From positions 2,728,001 through 2,792,000 of the forward strand of contig CBDCDJ010000007.1 in assembly GCA_965215355.1 (NCBI GenBank): DNA of 64,000 bases, given 5' to 3'. The DNA is from CBDCDJ01 sp965215355. Its GTDB lineage: Bacteria; Deinococcota; Deinococci; Deinococcales; Trueperaceae. How positions within the stretch are numbered: the first letter of the stretch is position 1; each line of letters opens with the position of its first letter. A program made the position numbers and the translations under genes. Below the pieces are notes generated by a model. That model was not told where the DNA came from. It worked only from the letters and a program-made list of their open reading frames with translations, and did no database searches. Positions 43,715-51,667 of the stretch are shown here, one piece after another.

Positions 43715-44017
43715 TCATCCCCTCTTCGAATTCTGCCGGTGCCGGTTCGCGTAGAGCGACGCGACGATGCTCACGGTGAGCGACACCAAGATGACGCCGA
43801 GACTCAGCAGGTTGGGAATGTGAAAAAACCCGGTCAGCAGCAGCTTCGCGCCGACGAAAGCCAGCACCGCCGCCAGGCCGTAGCGCAAGAAGACGAACTT
43901 GTCGACCACGCCCGCCAACAAAAAGGCTCTTTCCCAGGATGGCGAAGACGTTGCTGGTGTAGACGATGAACGGGTCCTGGGTGATGGTGAAAATTGCCGG
44001 GATGCTGTCCACGCGAA
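43715..44017 (-). pseudogene. TerC-family pseudogene (5' truncated, frameshifted)
   Basis: One minus-strand frame encodes VDSIPAIFTITQDPFIVYTS followed by NVFAILGKS, the conserved core of TerC-type membrane proteins. The sequence then changes frame near 43935 and continues as AFLLAGVVDKFVFLRYGLAA and VLAFVGAKLLLTGF to a stop at 43715. The first half of the gene is absent: the coding signal begins abruptly about 75 bases after the nucleosidase stop. This is a decayed 3' fragment. Confidence 0.85.
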
Positions 44018-44091
44018 CAGAGAGATGGGGGCTACTCCCCTGCCCGAGGTCAGTATAACCTCGACGCTCGGCGCGGCGGCTACCGCAAACG

Positions 44092-44781
44092 TCAAACCTC
44101 GAGCAGCCTCAGCATTCCCCTGACGAGTTCGTTGGCTCGAGCGGCGGCGGTCGGCATAAACGTTTCGAAACTCACCTCGGCGTTGCCGTCCGCCGTGTCG
44201 CTCACGCTGCGGACGATGACGAACGGCACGCCCCACTTAGCACAGACCTGCGCCACGGCCGCGCCTTCCATCTCGGCGCAAGCGCCCTGAAAGGTTTCAC
44301 GCAGCCAGGCGACTTTTTCGGCAGAGGCGATGAACTGGTCGCCCGACAGGATTCGGCCTGAGACCGTTCGCACGCCCTCGAGACCTTCCGCCGCCTGCAA
44401 AGCCGCGCGCTGCAAAACCTCGTCCGCCCGCCAAGCGAACGGTTCGCCGGGCACCTCGCCGAGCGCGTAGCCGAACGCGCTCGCGTCCACGTCGTGCTGC
44501 ACGGCGTCGCTGCTGACGACGATGTCACTGACGGTGAGACCAGGCTCGAGCGCCCCCGCCACCCCGGTGAAAATGAGCCGCGTCACACCTCGTGAAAGCG
44601 TCGTCTGAGTGAGCGCTGCGGCGTTGACCTTGCCGACGCCGCAGCGCGCCACCAGCACGGGATGAGTCTCGAGGGTTCCCCGCCACAGCTCGAACGGCCC
44701 GACTTGCACCTTGCGTGCGTCCTGGAGGTCTGCGAGCAAGCCTTCGACCTCCGCCGTCATCGCGCCCATAATTCCTATCAT
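44092..44781 (-). CDS. mtnN: 5'-methylthioadenosine/S-adenosylhomocysteine nucleosidase
   Basis: A 229-residue nucleosidase of the PNP/UDP superfamily that cleaves MTA and SAH, recycling SAM by-products. It has the N-terminal IGIMGAMTAEVEGLL, the FTGVAGALEPGLTVSDIVVS strand, SGDQFIAS, EMEGAAVAQVC (substrate-binding Glu-Met-Glu) and VRSVSDTAD with the catalytic Asp. ATG 44781 is the natural start; a longer open frame to 44988 runs through the divergent transglutaminase gene. TAGACT lies 8 nt upstream. Only 51 bases separate it from the divergent gene, so their promoters overlap. Confidence 0.93.
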   Translation of the reverse strand: MIGIMGAMTAEVEGLLADLQDARKVQVGPFELWRGTLETHPVLVARCGVGKVNAAALTQTTLSRGVTRLIFTGVAGALEPGLTVSDIVVSSDAVQHDVDASAFGYALGEVPGEPFAWRADEVLQRAALQAAEGLEGVRTVSGRILSGDQFIASAEKVAWLRETFQGACAEMEGAAVAQVCAKWGVPFVIVRSVSDTADGNAEVSFETFMPTAAARANELVRGMLRLLEV

Positions 44782-44820
44782 CAAAGAGCAGTCTAATACA
44801 GACCCGCCGCCGAGCGCTGC

Positions 44821-44826
44821 TATAGT
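44821..44826 (+). promoter_or_regulatory. -10 box for leaderless transglutaminase transcript
   Basis: TATAGT, 6 nt before ATG 44833. Confidence 0.55.
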
Positions 44827-44832
44827 AAACCG

Positions 44833-45702
44833 ATGCTTCTCTCGATAAAGCACACGACCGAGTACAGCTATCCCAAACCGGCCTGGGACTCGTTCAACGA
44901 ACTGCGCTTGCAACCGGCGGACGACTACCGGCAAACCGTTTTGCAGTTCGAGTTGGAGGTCACACCCGCCACCGCACTGCGTAACCACTTAGACTACTAC
45001 GGCAACACCGCGCACCACTTCCACTTAAGCACGCGCCACGACACTTTGCGCATCACCTCGAGCGCGCTGGTCAGCACCTACCCGATTCCCACGCCGCACA
45101 CGGTTCCGGCGGGCGCACTGCCCGACCTGCGGCACCGCTTTTTCGAGTATTTAGCCCCCACACGGCGCGTGCCGCTGAACCAGGACTGGTTGGAGCGCTT
45201 CGGCGCGGCCCCCCTGAACCCCGGCGACGAAGTGACCCGGTACTTGCACGACCTGACCACGCACCTCAAAGCGCGGCTCACCTACCGGCCGAACAGCACC
45301 ACGGTAGACACGCCGCTGCAAGACTTCGCCGCCACCCAAACGGGCGTGTGCCAGGACTTCGCCCACGCCATGCTGGCGATTTGCCGCAGCGTGGGGCTTC
45401 CTTCGCGCTACGTCAGCGGCTACGTCCACAGCAACCCCGCGGGCAACGAGGACATGATAGGTTCCGAAGGCTCGCACGCCTGGGCCGAAGTGTTTTTACC
45501 CGGCAGCGGCTGGGTCGGCTACGACCCGACCAACGGCTGCCTTATCAACGAGGCCCACGTCAAGCTCGCGGTCGGCCGCGACTACGACGACGTGCCGCCC
45601 ACGCGCGGCTTGCGGCGCGGCGGCGGCCGGGGCGGCCTTGCGGTCGACGTGAAAGTGCGGCGGGCCGACCGGCAAATAGCGACGCTGGAAACGACTCTTT
45701 GA
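44833..45702 (+). CDS. Transglutaminase-like cysteine protease family protein
   Basis: A 289-residue protein with the bacterial transglutaminase-like N-terminal beta domain (about 1-85, HTTEYSYPKPAWDSFNELRL) and a papain-like core. The catalytic triad is intact: Cys173 in TGVCQDFAHAM, His215 in GSHAWAEVF and Asp231 in GYDPTNG. No signal peptide. In many bacteria this gene accompanies alpha-E and circularly permuted ATP-grasp genes, both present 0.4-3 kb downstream on the opposite strand, so all three likely serve one peptide-forming or peptide-trimming pathway. The natural substrate is unknown. Confidence 0.9.
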   Translation: MLLSIKHTTEYSYPKPAWDSFNELRLQPADDYRQTVLQFELEVTPATALRNHLDYYGNTAHHFHLSTRHDTLRITSSALVSTYPIPTPHTVPAGALPDLRHRFFEYLAPTRRVPLNQDWLERFGAAPLNPGDEVTRYLHDLTTHLKARLTYRPNSTTVDTPLQDFAATQTGVCQDFAHAMLAICRSVGLPSRYVSGYVHSNPAGNEDMIGSEGSHAWAEVFLPGSGWVGYDPTNGCLINEAHVKLAVGRDYDDVPPTRGLRRGGGRGGLAVDVKVRRADRQIATLETTL

Positions 45703-46065
45703 GTCGAGTTCGTCTCAGAGTTGGTCAAGGCTACCGCAAAGACGCTCAAGCCGCACAAAAACGGTTCGTCCACTGCGAACGCGAACAAATGTGAAGCAGG
45801 CTCGAACGTGAAGCGATCCCAACGTTTGAAGTGTGCTGGCAGAGGCGTGCGCGTGAGGTTGCCTCAACCGCTAATGCTCCCAAGGCCACACCCGACTGCG
45901 TGAACGCTAAGCGACGACTCATACCAGAGTGATTTATTGATGTCATGGTGACAGGAATAAATCTGCGCGGAGCGCATTATTTTGGACAAATTCAGACTGT
46001 GACATGACAAAATCATTTCGGTATTAGGTTGAAAGTTGACTTTGTGGTTGCCTTGGGCGCACCCC
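45703..46065. other. Intergenic region between transglutaminase and alpha-E genes
   Basis: A 363-base gap between converging genes. I see no gene in it. Near 45942-45956 is a small inverted repeat (TGTCATGGTGACA), echoed by GTGACATGAC further on (about 45998). No T-run or clear terminator. Confidence 0.4.
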
Positions 46066-47019
46066 TCAAGCCCTGAAATAAGTCTGAGTAACCGCGTCCG
46101 AGACGGCGGCGAGCGTGCCGAGCAGGTCGTCCAAGCTCGGCGCTTCGTCCTCGGTGATGCGCTCGGCGGCGTCCAGGTACTCGAGCTGCGCCGACAAACG
46201 ACCGGCCAGCCGTTGCGGCGCGCCCGAATCGGCGTTGCGCCCCTGCAAGTCGGTCAAAATCTCGTGGACCACCCGCGCGCAAAAGCGCAAGCTCCGCGGA
46301 AAGTTCGGGTCGAGCAGCAAAAATTCCGCCATCAGGGCGGGCTCGAGCTGGCTGTGGTAACGTTTTCGGAAGGCCTCGAAGGCGCTCAAAGACTTCAGCA
46401 ACGCCATGCTCCGGTGCGCGTCCACCCCGGCCGTCACCGACGTTTCCCCGCCGCTGCGGCGGTAGCGAACCTGCAAGGTGCGAATGGTGTTGTCGGCCCG
46501 TTCCAGGTACTGACCCAGCCGGATGAAGTACCAACCCTGGTCCCGCGGCAAGGTCGCGTCGGCGATGCCGAAAAATAGATAGCTGGCGTCGCGCGCGCTC
46601 ACGCAAAAGTCGTACAGGGCGTCTTCGTCCAGCGCGCCGGCTCGCTCGGCGCAGAGCGCCAGGTAGGTGCGGTTCAGCGCCTCCCACATCTCGTTGGAAA
46701 TGCGGTCGCGCAGGGTGCGCGCGTTTTCGCGGGCAAAGCTGAGGCTCGAGCTGATGCTGCCCGAATTGGCGAGGTCGGTCGCGAGCCAAGTCGACACGCT
46801 CACGGCGTCGGCGCGGTCGTAACGCTCACGAAACGCCGCCTCGTTGTCGGTGATGGCGAGCAGCGGTTGCCACTGCTCGGTGACCAGCCCGCGCGCGCCC
46901 GGCGTCAGCGGCGCTTCGGCGAGCGCGAGGTAGTTCACGTTCAACAGGCGCGCGGTGCATTCGGCCCGCTCCACGTAGCGCCCAATCCAGTACATGTTTT
47001 CAGCGATGCGGCTAAGCAT
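46066..47019 (-). CDS. Alpha-E domain protein
   Basis: A 317-residue all-helical protein beginning LSRIAENMYWIGRYVERAEC, the hallmark of the alpha-E family, with a second matching helix pair later (YFIRLGQYLERADNTIRTLQ). Arg/Glu pairs in both halves suggest an internal duplication. Family function is not established; it is thought to act with ATP-grasp ligases in peptide synthesis or modification. ATG 47019 overlaps the end of the ATP-grasp gene by 8 nt, so the two are translationally coupled. Confidence 0.88.
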   Translation of the reverse strand: MLSRIAENMYWIGRYVERAECTARLLNVNYLALAEAPLTPGARGLVTEQWQPLLAITDNEAAFRERYDRADAVSVSTWLATDLANSGSISSSLSFARENARTLRDRISNEMWEALNRTYLALCAERAGALDEDALYDFCVSARDASYLFFGIADATLPRDQGWYFIRLGQYLERADNTIRTLQVRYRRSGGETSVTAGVDAHRSMALLKSLSAFEAFRKRYHSQLEPALMAEFLLLDPNFPRSLRFCARVVHEILTDLQGRNADSGAPQRLAGRLSAQLEYLDAAERITEDEAPSLDDLLGTLAAVSDAVTQTYFRA

Positions 47020-48628
47020 CCGCGTCCTCCGCTGCGGCCTCCGACTTAGTGGTCCCGCCGACCGCTGCACTTTGACTTTGGCCCTGACTTTGATTCTGGG
47101 TCTGCCCTTGGCTCTGACTTTGACTTTGGCTTTGACCCCAGCCTTGGCTCTGACTTTGGCTTTGACTCTGGCTTGAAACCCTGTCTAAAACCCAGGTGTC
47201 TTTCGAGCCGCCGCCCTGGGACGAGTTCACCACGAGCGAGCCGCGCCGCAACGCGACCCGCGTCAGGCCGCCCGGCACGATTTCGGCGCACTCGCCGACC
47301 AAGATGTAGGGCCGCAGGTCGACGTGACAGGGCTCGAGCGCGCCGCTGTCCGGGTAGTAGGTCGGGTGGGTCGAGAGCTGGACGATGGGCTGGGCGATGT
47401 AGTTGCTCGGGTCGGCGCGAACGTTTTCCAAAAAGGCCGCCCGCGTCTCGGCGTCGGCCTCGCTGCCGATGAGCATCCCGTAGCCGCCCGCGCCGCCGAC
47501 CTCTTTGACGACTAAACGTTCGCTGTTGGTGAGGATAAACTCGAGGCTGTCCGCGTCCGCCCCCAAATAAGTCGTCACGTTGGGCAGCAGCGGGTCTTCG
47601 TTCAGGTAGTAGCGGATGATGGCGGGGACATAGGCGTAGATCGCCTTGTCGTCGGCCACGCCCGTCCCGACGGCGTTGGCGAGCGCCACGCGGCCCGCGC
47701 GGTAGACCTCTATCAAACCGGGGACGCCCAGCGACGAGTCGGGCCGGAAGGCTTTCGGGTCCAAGAAGTCGTCGTCGACGCGCCGGTAAATCACGTCGAC
47801 CTGCTGCCGGCCGCGCGTGGTGCGCATCCACACGCGAAGTTCGTCCACGAACAGGTCGCGGCCTTCGACGAGTTCCACACCCATCTGCTGCGCTAAGTAA
47901 CTGTGTTCGAAGTAGGCGCTGTTGTACTGGCCCGGCGTCAGCACGACGACGGTCGGCCGCGCCACGTCGCGCGGCGACAGGCTGGACAGCGTCTCGAGCA
48001 GCTCTATCGGGTAGTGCCGGACGGGTCGGACCGGGTACTCGGCCATCAGCTTGGGAAAACTGCGGGTCATCACGGCGCGGTTGGCGAGCATGTAAGACAC
48101 GCCGCTCGGCACGCGCAGGTTGTCTTCCAACACCCGAAAAGTCCCTTGCGCGTCCCGAATCAGGTCGCAGCCGACCACGTGCGTGTAGGCGCCGTGGGGC
48201 AGCTTGACGCCACGCACCGCCGAGCGGTAGTTGGCGTTGTGCAGCACGAGACTTTTGGGCACCACGCCCTCGTTCAAGATGCTCTGCTCGCCGTATACGT
48301 CGGCCAAAAACAGGTTGAGCGCCCGCACGCGCTGCCGCAAACCGGCCTCGAGCCCCGCCCACTCCGCCGCCGTGATAATCCGCGGAATCGGGTCGAAGGG
48401 GAAAGTGCGCTCGACGCCTTGCTCGTCGCCGTAGACCGTAAAGGTGATGCCCTGGTTTTTAAAAGCCAGTTCGGTCAGGGCGCGGCGGCGGTTGAACTCG
48501 GACGCGCCGTAACCCTCGTAAAACGAGAAAAACGTTTCGTAATGCGCCCGGGCTGCAGACCCGGCCACGGCCTCGTCGTAACCTGTGCGCGGCGCGTAGG
48601 GAAGCGTCGGTTTCGTGCTGGGGGACAT
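47012..48628 (-). CDS. Circularly permuted ATP-grasp protein with Ser-Gln tail
   Basis: A 538-residue amidoligase-like protein of the circularly permuted ATP-grasp family. Motifs include VLEDNLRVPSGVSYMLANR, VVVLTPGQYNSAYFEHSYLA, VVKEVGGAGGYGMLIG (nucleotide-binding region) and LRPYILVG. Members are predicted to form peptide bonds and are found beside alpha-E and transglutaminase genes, as here. The last about 60 residues are an odd low-complexity tail of Ser-Gln and Gly-Gln repeats encoded by hexanucleotide repeats (47070-47180). Start ATG 48628, with TAGGAT 5 nt before it; an in-frame GTG at 48643 is possible. Confidence 0.88.
   Translation of the reverse strand: MSPSTKPTLPYAPRTGYDEAVAGSAARAHYETFFSFYEGYGASEFNRRRALTELAFKNQGITFTVYGDEQGVERTFPFDPIPRIITAAEWAGLEAGLRQRVRALNLFLADVYGEQSILNEGVVPKSLVLHNANYRSAVRGVKLPHGAYTHVVGCDLIRDAQGTFRVLEDNLRVPSGVSYMLANRAVMTRSFPKLMAEYPVRPVRHYPIELLETLSSLSPRDVARPTVVVLTPGQYNSAYFEHSYLAQQMGVELVEGRDLFVDELRVWMRTTRGRQQVDVIYRRVDDDFLDPKAFRPDSSLGVPGLIEVYRAGRVALANAVGTGVADDKAIYAYVPAIIRYYLNEDPLLPNVTTYLGADADSLEFILTNSERLVVKEVGGAGGYGMLIGSEADAETRAAFLENVRADPSNYIAQPIVQLSTHPTYYPDSGALEPCHVDLRPYILVGECAEIVPGGLTRVALRRGSLVVNSSQGGGSKDTWVLDRVSSQSQSQSQSQGWGQSQSQSQSQGQTQNQSQGQSQSAAVGGTTKSEAAAEDADA
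47070..47180. repeat. Degenerate hexanucleotide repeat inside the ATP-grasp gene
   Basis: About 18 copies of a degenerate 6-bp unit, TTTGAC / TCTGAC / TTTGGC as read on the plus strand, encode the Ser-Gln-rich tail. Because the unit is 6 bp, slippage would change tail length without breaking the reading frame. Confidence 0.75.
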
Positions 48629-49074
48629 GAACCATCCTATCACGCAAGGCTCAGAGCGGCGTGGCGCATTTCAAACGTGCGAGTCGGTTCAAAAAGAGTT
48701 GAAAAACCGCCAAACGTCAGCACAAACCGTGACACTTGCCGGCAGCGGTGTGCGAACGCTCGAGGGCTTATACGAATTCCGATAATACACCTCGTAAATT
48801 AGGCAGAGGTTTTTCGGCTCCTTATCGAAATCCGTATTTGTTCTACTCGCTGAACAGTCTTGAACCACAGGTAGTGACTATGACGACTCAGCACTCAGCC
48901 GTCACCGATAGTCCCGCTGGTTCAGGACTGCTTGCTCGGGTTAACAGAGGGAATTAACCGGAAAGGGTATTAGAACACGTTGCCGCGCAACGGACGTGTT
49001 AAACGCCAACGCTTTGCATCCTACTTCCTAAAACGCTGAACTTTCTGAACCCTTTGGAACGTCGACAAAACGCC
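48629..49074. other. Intergenic region with hairpins
   Basis: A 446-base gap upstream of the ATP-grasp gene and downstream of the converging membrane-protein gene. I see no convincing gene. It contains a 16-bp inverted repeat (48770-48837) and a smaller hairpin CGTTGC-cgc-GCAACG near 48980 flanked by ACACG/CGTGT. Confidence 0.4.
48770..48837. repeat. Inverted-repeat element with ATACGRATT arms
   Basis: ATACGAATTCCGATAA (48770-48785) is matched by TTATCGAAATCCGTAT (48822-48837), 14 of 16 positions complementary. An inner CCTC / GAGG pair would extend the hairpin. The arm sequence resembles ATACGGATTACGAT at 2777. Confidence 0.5.
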
Positions 49075-49572
49075 TCAAGCCGCGAACCGCTCGCGCAAAC
49101 CGAGCCACACGGCCCGGTTGGAGACGCGCAGGGTGATTTCTTCTTCCGAGAAAACGAAACGCATCGCGTAGAGTTGCTCGCGGCTGCGGGTAACTTCTTC
49201 CCAAAAGCGGGCGTAGCGCAAGCCACTCCAGCGGTGGGTGCGGCGGCCACGCGACGGCCACTGCGAGCGCACTTCCAAGCCCGGCTCGCCGAAGCTGAGG
49301 CTAACGCCGCCCAGCGCCATGCCCAGCGAAAAGCCCGCCAGAAGCAGCGGCGGCAGCCAGAACACGGTCTCGAGCAGTGTCGGCGCGCGGCCGAAGCCAA
49401 ACCCGCTCGCACCCGGCACCAGCCAGCCGATGGTGCTCGCCACCGACCACAAAAAGACCAAACAACCTGCCGCGCCCAGCAGCCACACCGAGCGCGTGAG
49501 GCGGCTCGGCGCGCCGAGCACGAGCGGACTGAGGCTCCGGGTGCCCAACACGCCCAAGTCCACACTTTTCAC
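49075..49572 (-). CDS. Membrane protein with PH-like cytoplasmic domain
   Basis: A 165-residue protein with two membrane helices (about 28-50 and 68-90) followed by a beta-rich C-terminal part (SLSFGEPGLEVRSQWPSRGR, then RFVFSEEEITLRVSNRAVWL) ending in an amphipathic helix. This layout resembles small bacterial PH-domain membrane proteins, but the match is by pattern only. It starts with GTG 49572. Function unknown. Confidence 0.55.
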   Translation of the reverse strand: MKSVDLGVLGTRSLSPLVLGAPSRLTRSVWLLGAAGCLVFLWSVASTIGWLVPGASGFGFGRAPTLLETVFWLPPLLLAGFSLGMALGGVSLSFGEPGLEVRSQWPSRGRRTHRWSGLRYARFWEEVTRSREQLYAMRFVFSEEEITLRVSNRAVWLGLRERFAA

Positions 49573-49650
49573 CCCGACGGCCTCGGCGAAGCGCGGTCGC
49601 TACAAGCGCGGCGACCCAGCAACGACCCGGCGTCTGCGAGCACGTCCAAA

Positions 49651-49679
49651 CAAAAGAGTGTCCCGAGGGGAACACTCTT
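49651..49679 (-). terminator. Rho-independent terminator of the HU gene
   Basis: On the minus strand GAGTGTTCC and GGGACACTC form a stem with a short loop, followed by TTTTGTTTGG, about 25 bases past the HU stop codon. Confidence 0.85.
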
Positions 49680-49701
49680 CTCAGTCACGGCGAAGGCGTC
49701 A

Positions 49702-49986
49702 TTACTTGACGTCGTCTTTGAGGCCTTTGCCGGGTTTGAAGGCGGGGTACTTGCTGGCGGGGATTTCGATGCGCTCGGTGGTGCCGGGTTTGACGCCGGT
49801 GCGCGCCTTGCGGTCGCGCACCTCGAAGGTGCCGAAACCCGTCAACTGCACCTTGTCACCCTGTTTGAGGTGGCTGCCCACCGCCTCCAGCATCGTGTCG
49901 ACGACCGTTTTGACGTCCTTTTTGGTCATGTCGCTCTGCTCGGCTATGGTGTCTATCAGGTCGGCTTTGGAAACACTTTTCGCCAT
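49702..49986 (-). CDS. hup: DNA-binding protein HU
   Basis: A 94-residue histone-like protein that bends and compacts DNA. The N-terminal dimerisation helices KADLIDTIAEQSDMTKKDVK and the GFGTFEVRDRKARTGVKPGT arm, with the conserved Pro that intercalates into DNA, are intact. ATG 49986 follows AAAGGAGT, a strong ribosome binding site; an in-frame extension upstream overlaps that site. It has its own terminator and is monocistronic. Confidence 0.95.
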   Translation of the reverse strand: MAKSVSKADLIDTIAEQSDMTKKDVKTVVDTMLEAVGSHLKQGDKVQLTGFGTFEVRDRKARTGVKPGTTERIEIPASKYPAFKPGKGLKDDVK

Positions 49987-50126
49987 AAGTTTTACTCCTT
50001 TACAAGTCATTTTTGTACGACGATTTTGTTACGACGCCAGCTTAGCACGTCTTTTGCGTGCGTGACAGCCTTTTTTGCAGGGAGAAACGCTGAACGAGAC
50101 AACGAGCCCGCACCGTCCACCGGTAT

Positions 50127-51617
50127 TCAAGACCCACCGCCCGCCGCCCGCACGAAGCGCCCGAGTTCGGTTTTGAGGGCCTCGAGCGCCGCCAAATTCA
50201 CGTACATCATGTGGCCCGCCTCGTAGTAGCTCAGGGCAACGTTGCCGCGCAGTTCCTCGGGTAAGCCGAGGTGGTTGAAGGTATACTCGGTCGCGAAGTG
50301 CGGCGTGGCGAGGTCGTAGTAGCCGTTGGCGACGTGAACCTTGAGGTGCGGGTTCGTCGTGATGGCCTTGCGCAGCGTCTCGGCGACGTCGACGTGGGCG
50401 TTGTCGGTTTCCCACTGCCAGGCTTTGTTCACGTCGAAGGACAGGATTTCGTAGGGCAGGTCGCTCGCGTAACCCAACTCGCCGCGCACGTAGTCGTTGA
50501 AGGCGGCCGCGTAAGGCCCGGTGATGGCGGCCAGGCTCGGGTCGAACTCGAACACCTCGCCCACGTGGTCGCGGTCGGCCCCGGTAAAGCGGCTGTCCAA
50601 ACGGCCCACGGTGCGCCCCTCATCGCGCAGCAGCTCCTTGGTAAACCGCATAATGCCGATGCGGAGGTTCGTGCGCCCTATGTAGTCCTCGCTCAGGCCG
50701 GTGTAGCGGGCGAGCTTGCGCGTGAGGCGCGCTCTCTCTTTGTCGTTCAGACTCGCGCCTTTCAGCAGCGCGGGCGCGTACTCGTCCAGGGTGAACGCCT
50801 CGACCTCGTTTAAGAGTTCCTGCAAAGGTTTGTCCTGAAGCTTGGGGCCGAGTTTTTGGTGATACCAAGCAGTCGCGGCGTAGGTGGGCAGATACAAAAT
50901 GTTCGGCAAGACGTTGTTGTGGTTAAAGAGCAGCGTCGTAAAGTCCAGCACCACGCTGATGAGCATGAGGCCGTTCAGGTACAAACCATGCCGCTCTTGC
51001 AGGTAACCCGCCAAGCCCGCGGCTCGAGTCGTTCCGTAGCTCTCGCCCGCCAAAAACTTCGGGCTGCCCCAGCGCCCGTAGCGCGTGGTGTAGAGCCGGA
51101 TAAAGTCGCCGACGCTTCGGATGTCCTTTTTGAAAGTGTGAAACTCTTTGGCTTTCTCCCCCGTCACCGCACGGCTGTAGCCGGTGCCGACCGGGTCGAT
51201 AAAGACGAGGTCGGTTTCGTCCAACAGGGAAAATTCGTTGTCAACGAGCCCGTAGGGCGGCGGGGTAAGTTCGGTGTCACGCATGTCCACCCGGCGCGGC
51301 CCGAGCAGGCCTAAGTGCAGCCACACGCTCGAGGAACCCGGCCCGCCGTTGAAACTGAACGTCACCGGGCGCTCGCGCAGGTCCTCGACACCGTCTTTCG
51401 TGTAGGCGATGAAAAAGACTTCGGCTTTGGGTTTTTCGCCTTCGGAAACACCTTCGTTCTCACCTTTTTGGGTGGCTTCCTCTTTTAGGACGACGGTGCC
51501 GGTGGTGACGGTGTAGCTGAGGCTCTGCCCACCGACGGTGACGCTGTGCCGGGTCGTGGTGAGTTTGTCGTGGGGTTGAAGGTCGGCTTGTTTGGTTTCG
51601 CTTTTATCGTCGCTCAT
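50127..51617 (-). CDS. Serine carboxypeptidase-like peptidase (S10 family)
   Basis: A 496-residue alpha/beta-hydrolase peptidase of family S10. The oxyanion/early motif FNGGPGSSSVWLHLGLLGPR, the nucleophile in AGESYGTTRAAGL, the Asp in GYYDLATPH and the His in YEAGHMMYV make a complete triad. No signal peptide, so it is probably cytosolic, unlike the vacuolar yeast enzyme; bacterial members are poorly studied. TACACT lies 6 nt before ATG 51617, a leaderless arrangement. Confidence 0.9.
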   Translation of the reverse strand: MSDDKSETKQADLQPHDKLTTTRHSVTVGGQSLSYTVTTGTVVLKEEATQKGENEGVSEGEKPKAEVFFIAYTKDGVEDLRERPVTFSFNGGPGSSSVWLHLGLLGPRRVDMRDTELTPPPYGLVDNEFSLLDETDLVFIDPVGTGYSRAVTGEKAKEFHTFKKDIRSVGDFIRLYTTRYGRWGSPKFLAGESYGTTRAAGLAGYLQERHGLYLNGLMLISVVLDFTTLLFNHNNVLPNILYLPTYAATAWYHQKLGPKLQDKPLQELLNEVEAFTLDEYAPALLKGASLNDKERARLTRKLARYTGLSEDYIGRTNLRIGIMRFTKELLRDEGRTVGRLDSRFTGADRDHVGEVFEFDPSLAAITGPYAAAFNDYVRGELGYASDLPYEILSFDVNKAWQWETDNAHVDVAETLRKAITTNPHLKVHVANGYYDLATPHFATEYTFNHLGLPEELRGNVALSYYEAGHMMYVNLAALEALKTELGRFVRAAGGGS

Positions 51618-51623
51618 GGCCTG

Positions 51624-51629
51624 AGTGTA
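51624..51629 (-). promoter_or_regulatory. -10 box for leaderless S10 peptidase transcript
   Basis: TACACT on the minus strand, 6 nt before ATG 51617. Confidence 0.55.
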
Positions 51630-51667
51630 AACCGGGAAGTACCTGAAAGAAGCGTTTTCTGGGGGGT

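Noticed and set aside
48736..48957. 73-codon ORF upstream of the ATP-grasp gene, with an internal ATG at about 48880.
   Set aside because: It runs through an inverted-repeat hairpin, has no recognisable start signal and no protein-like composition.
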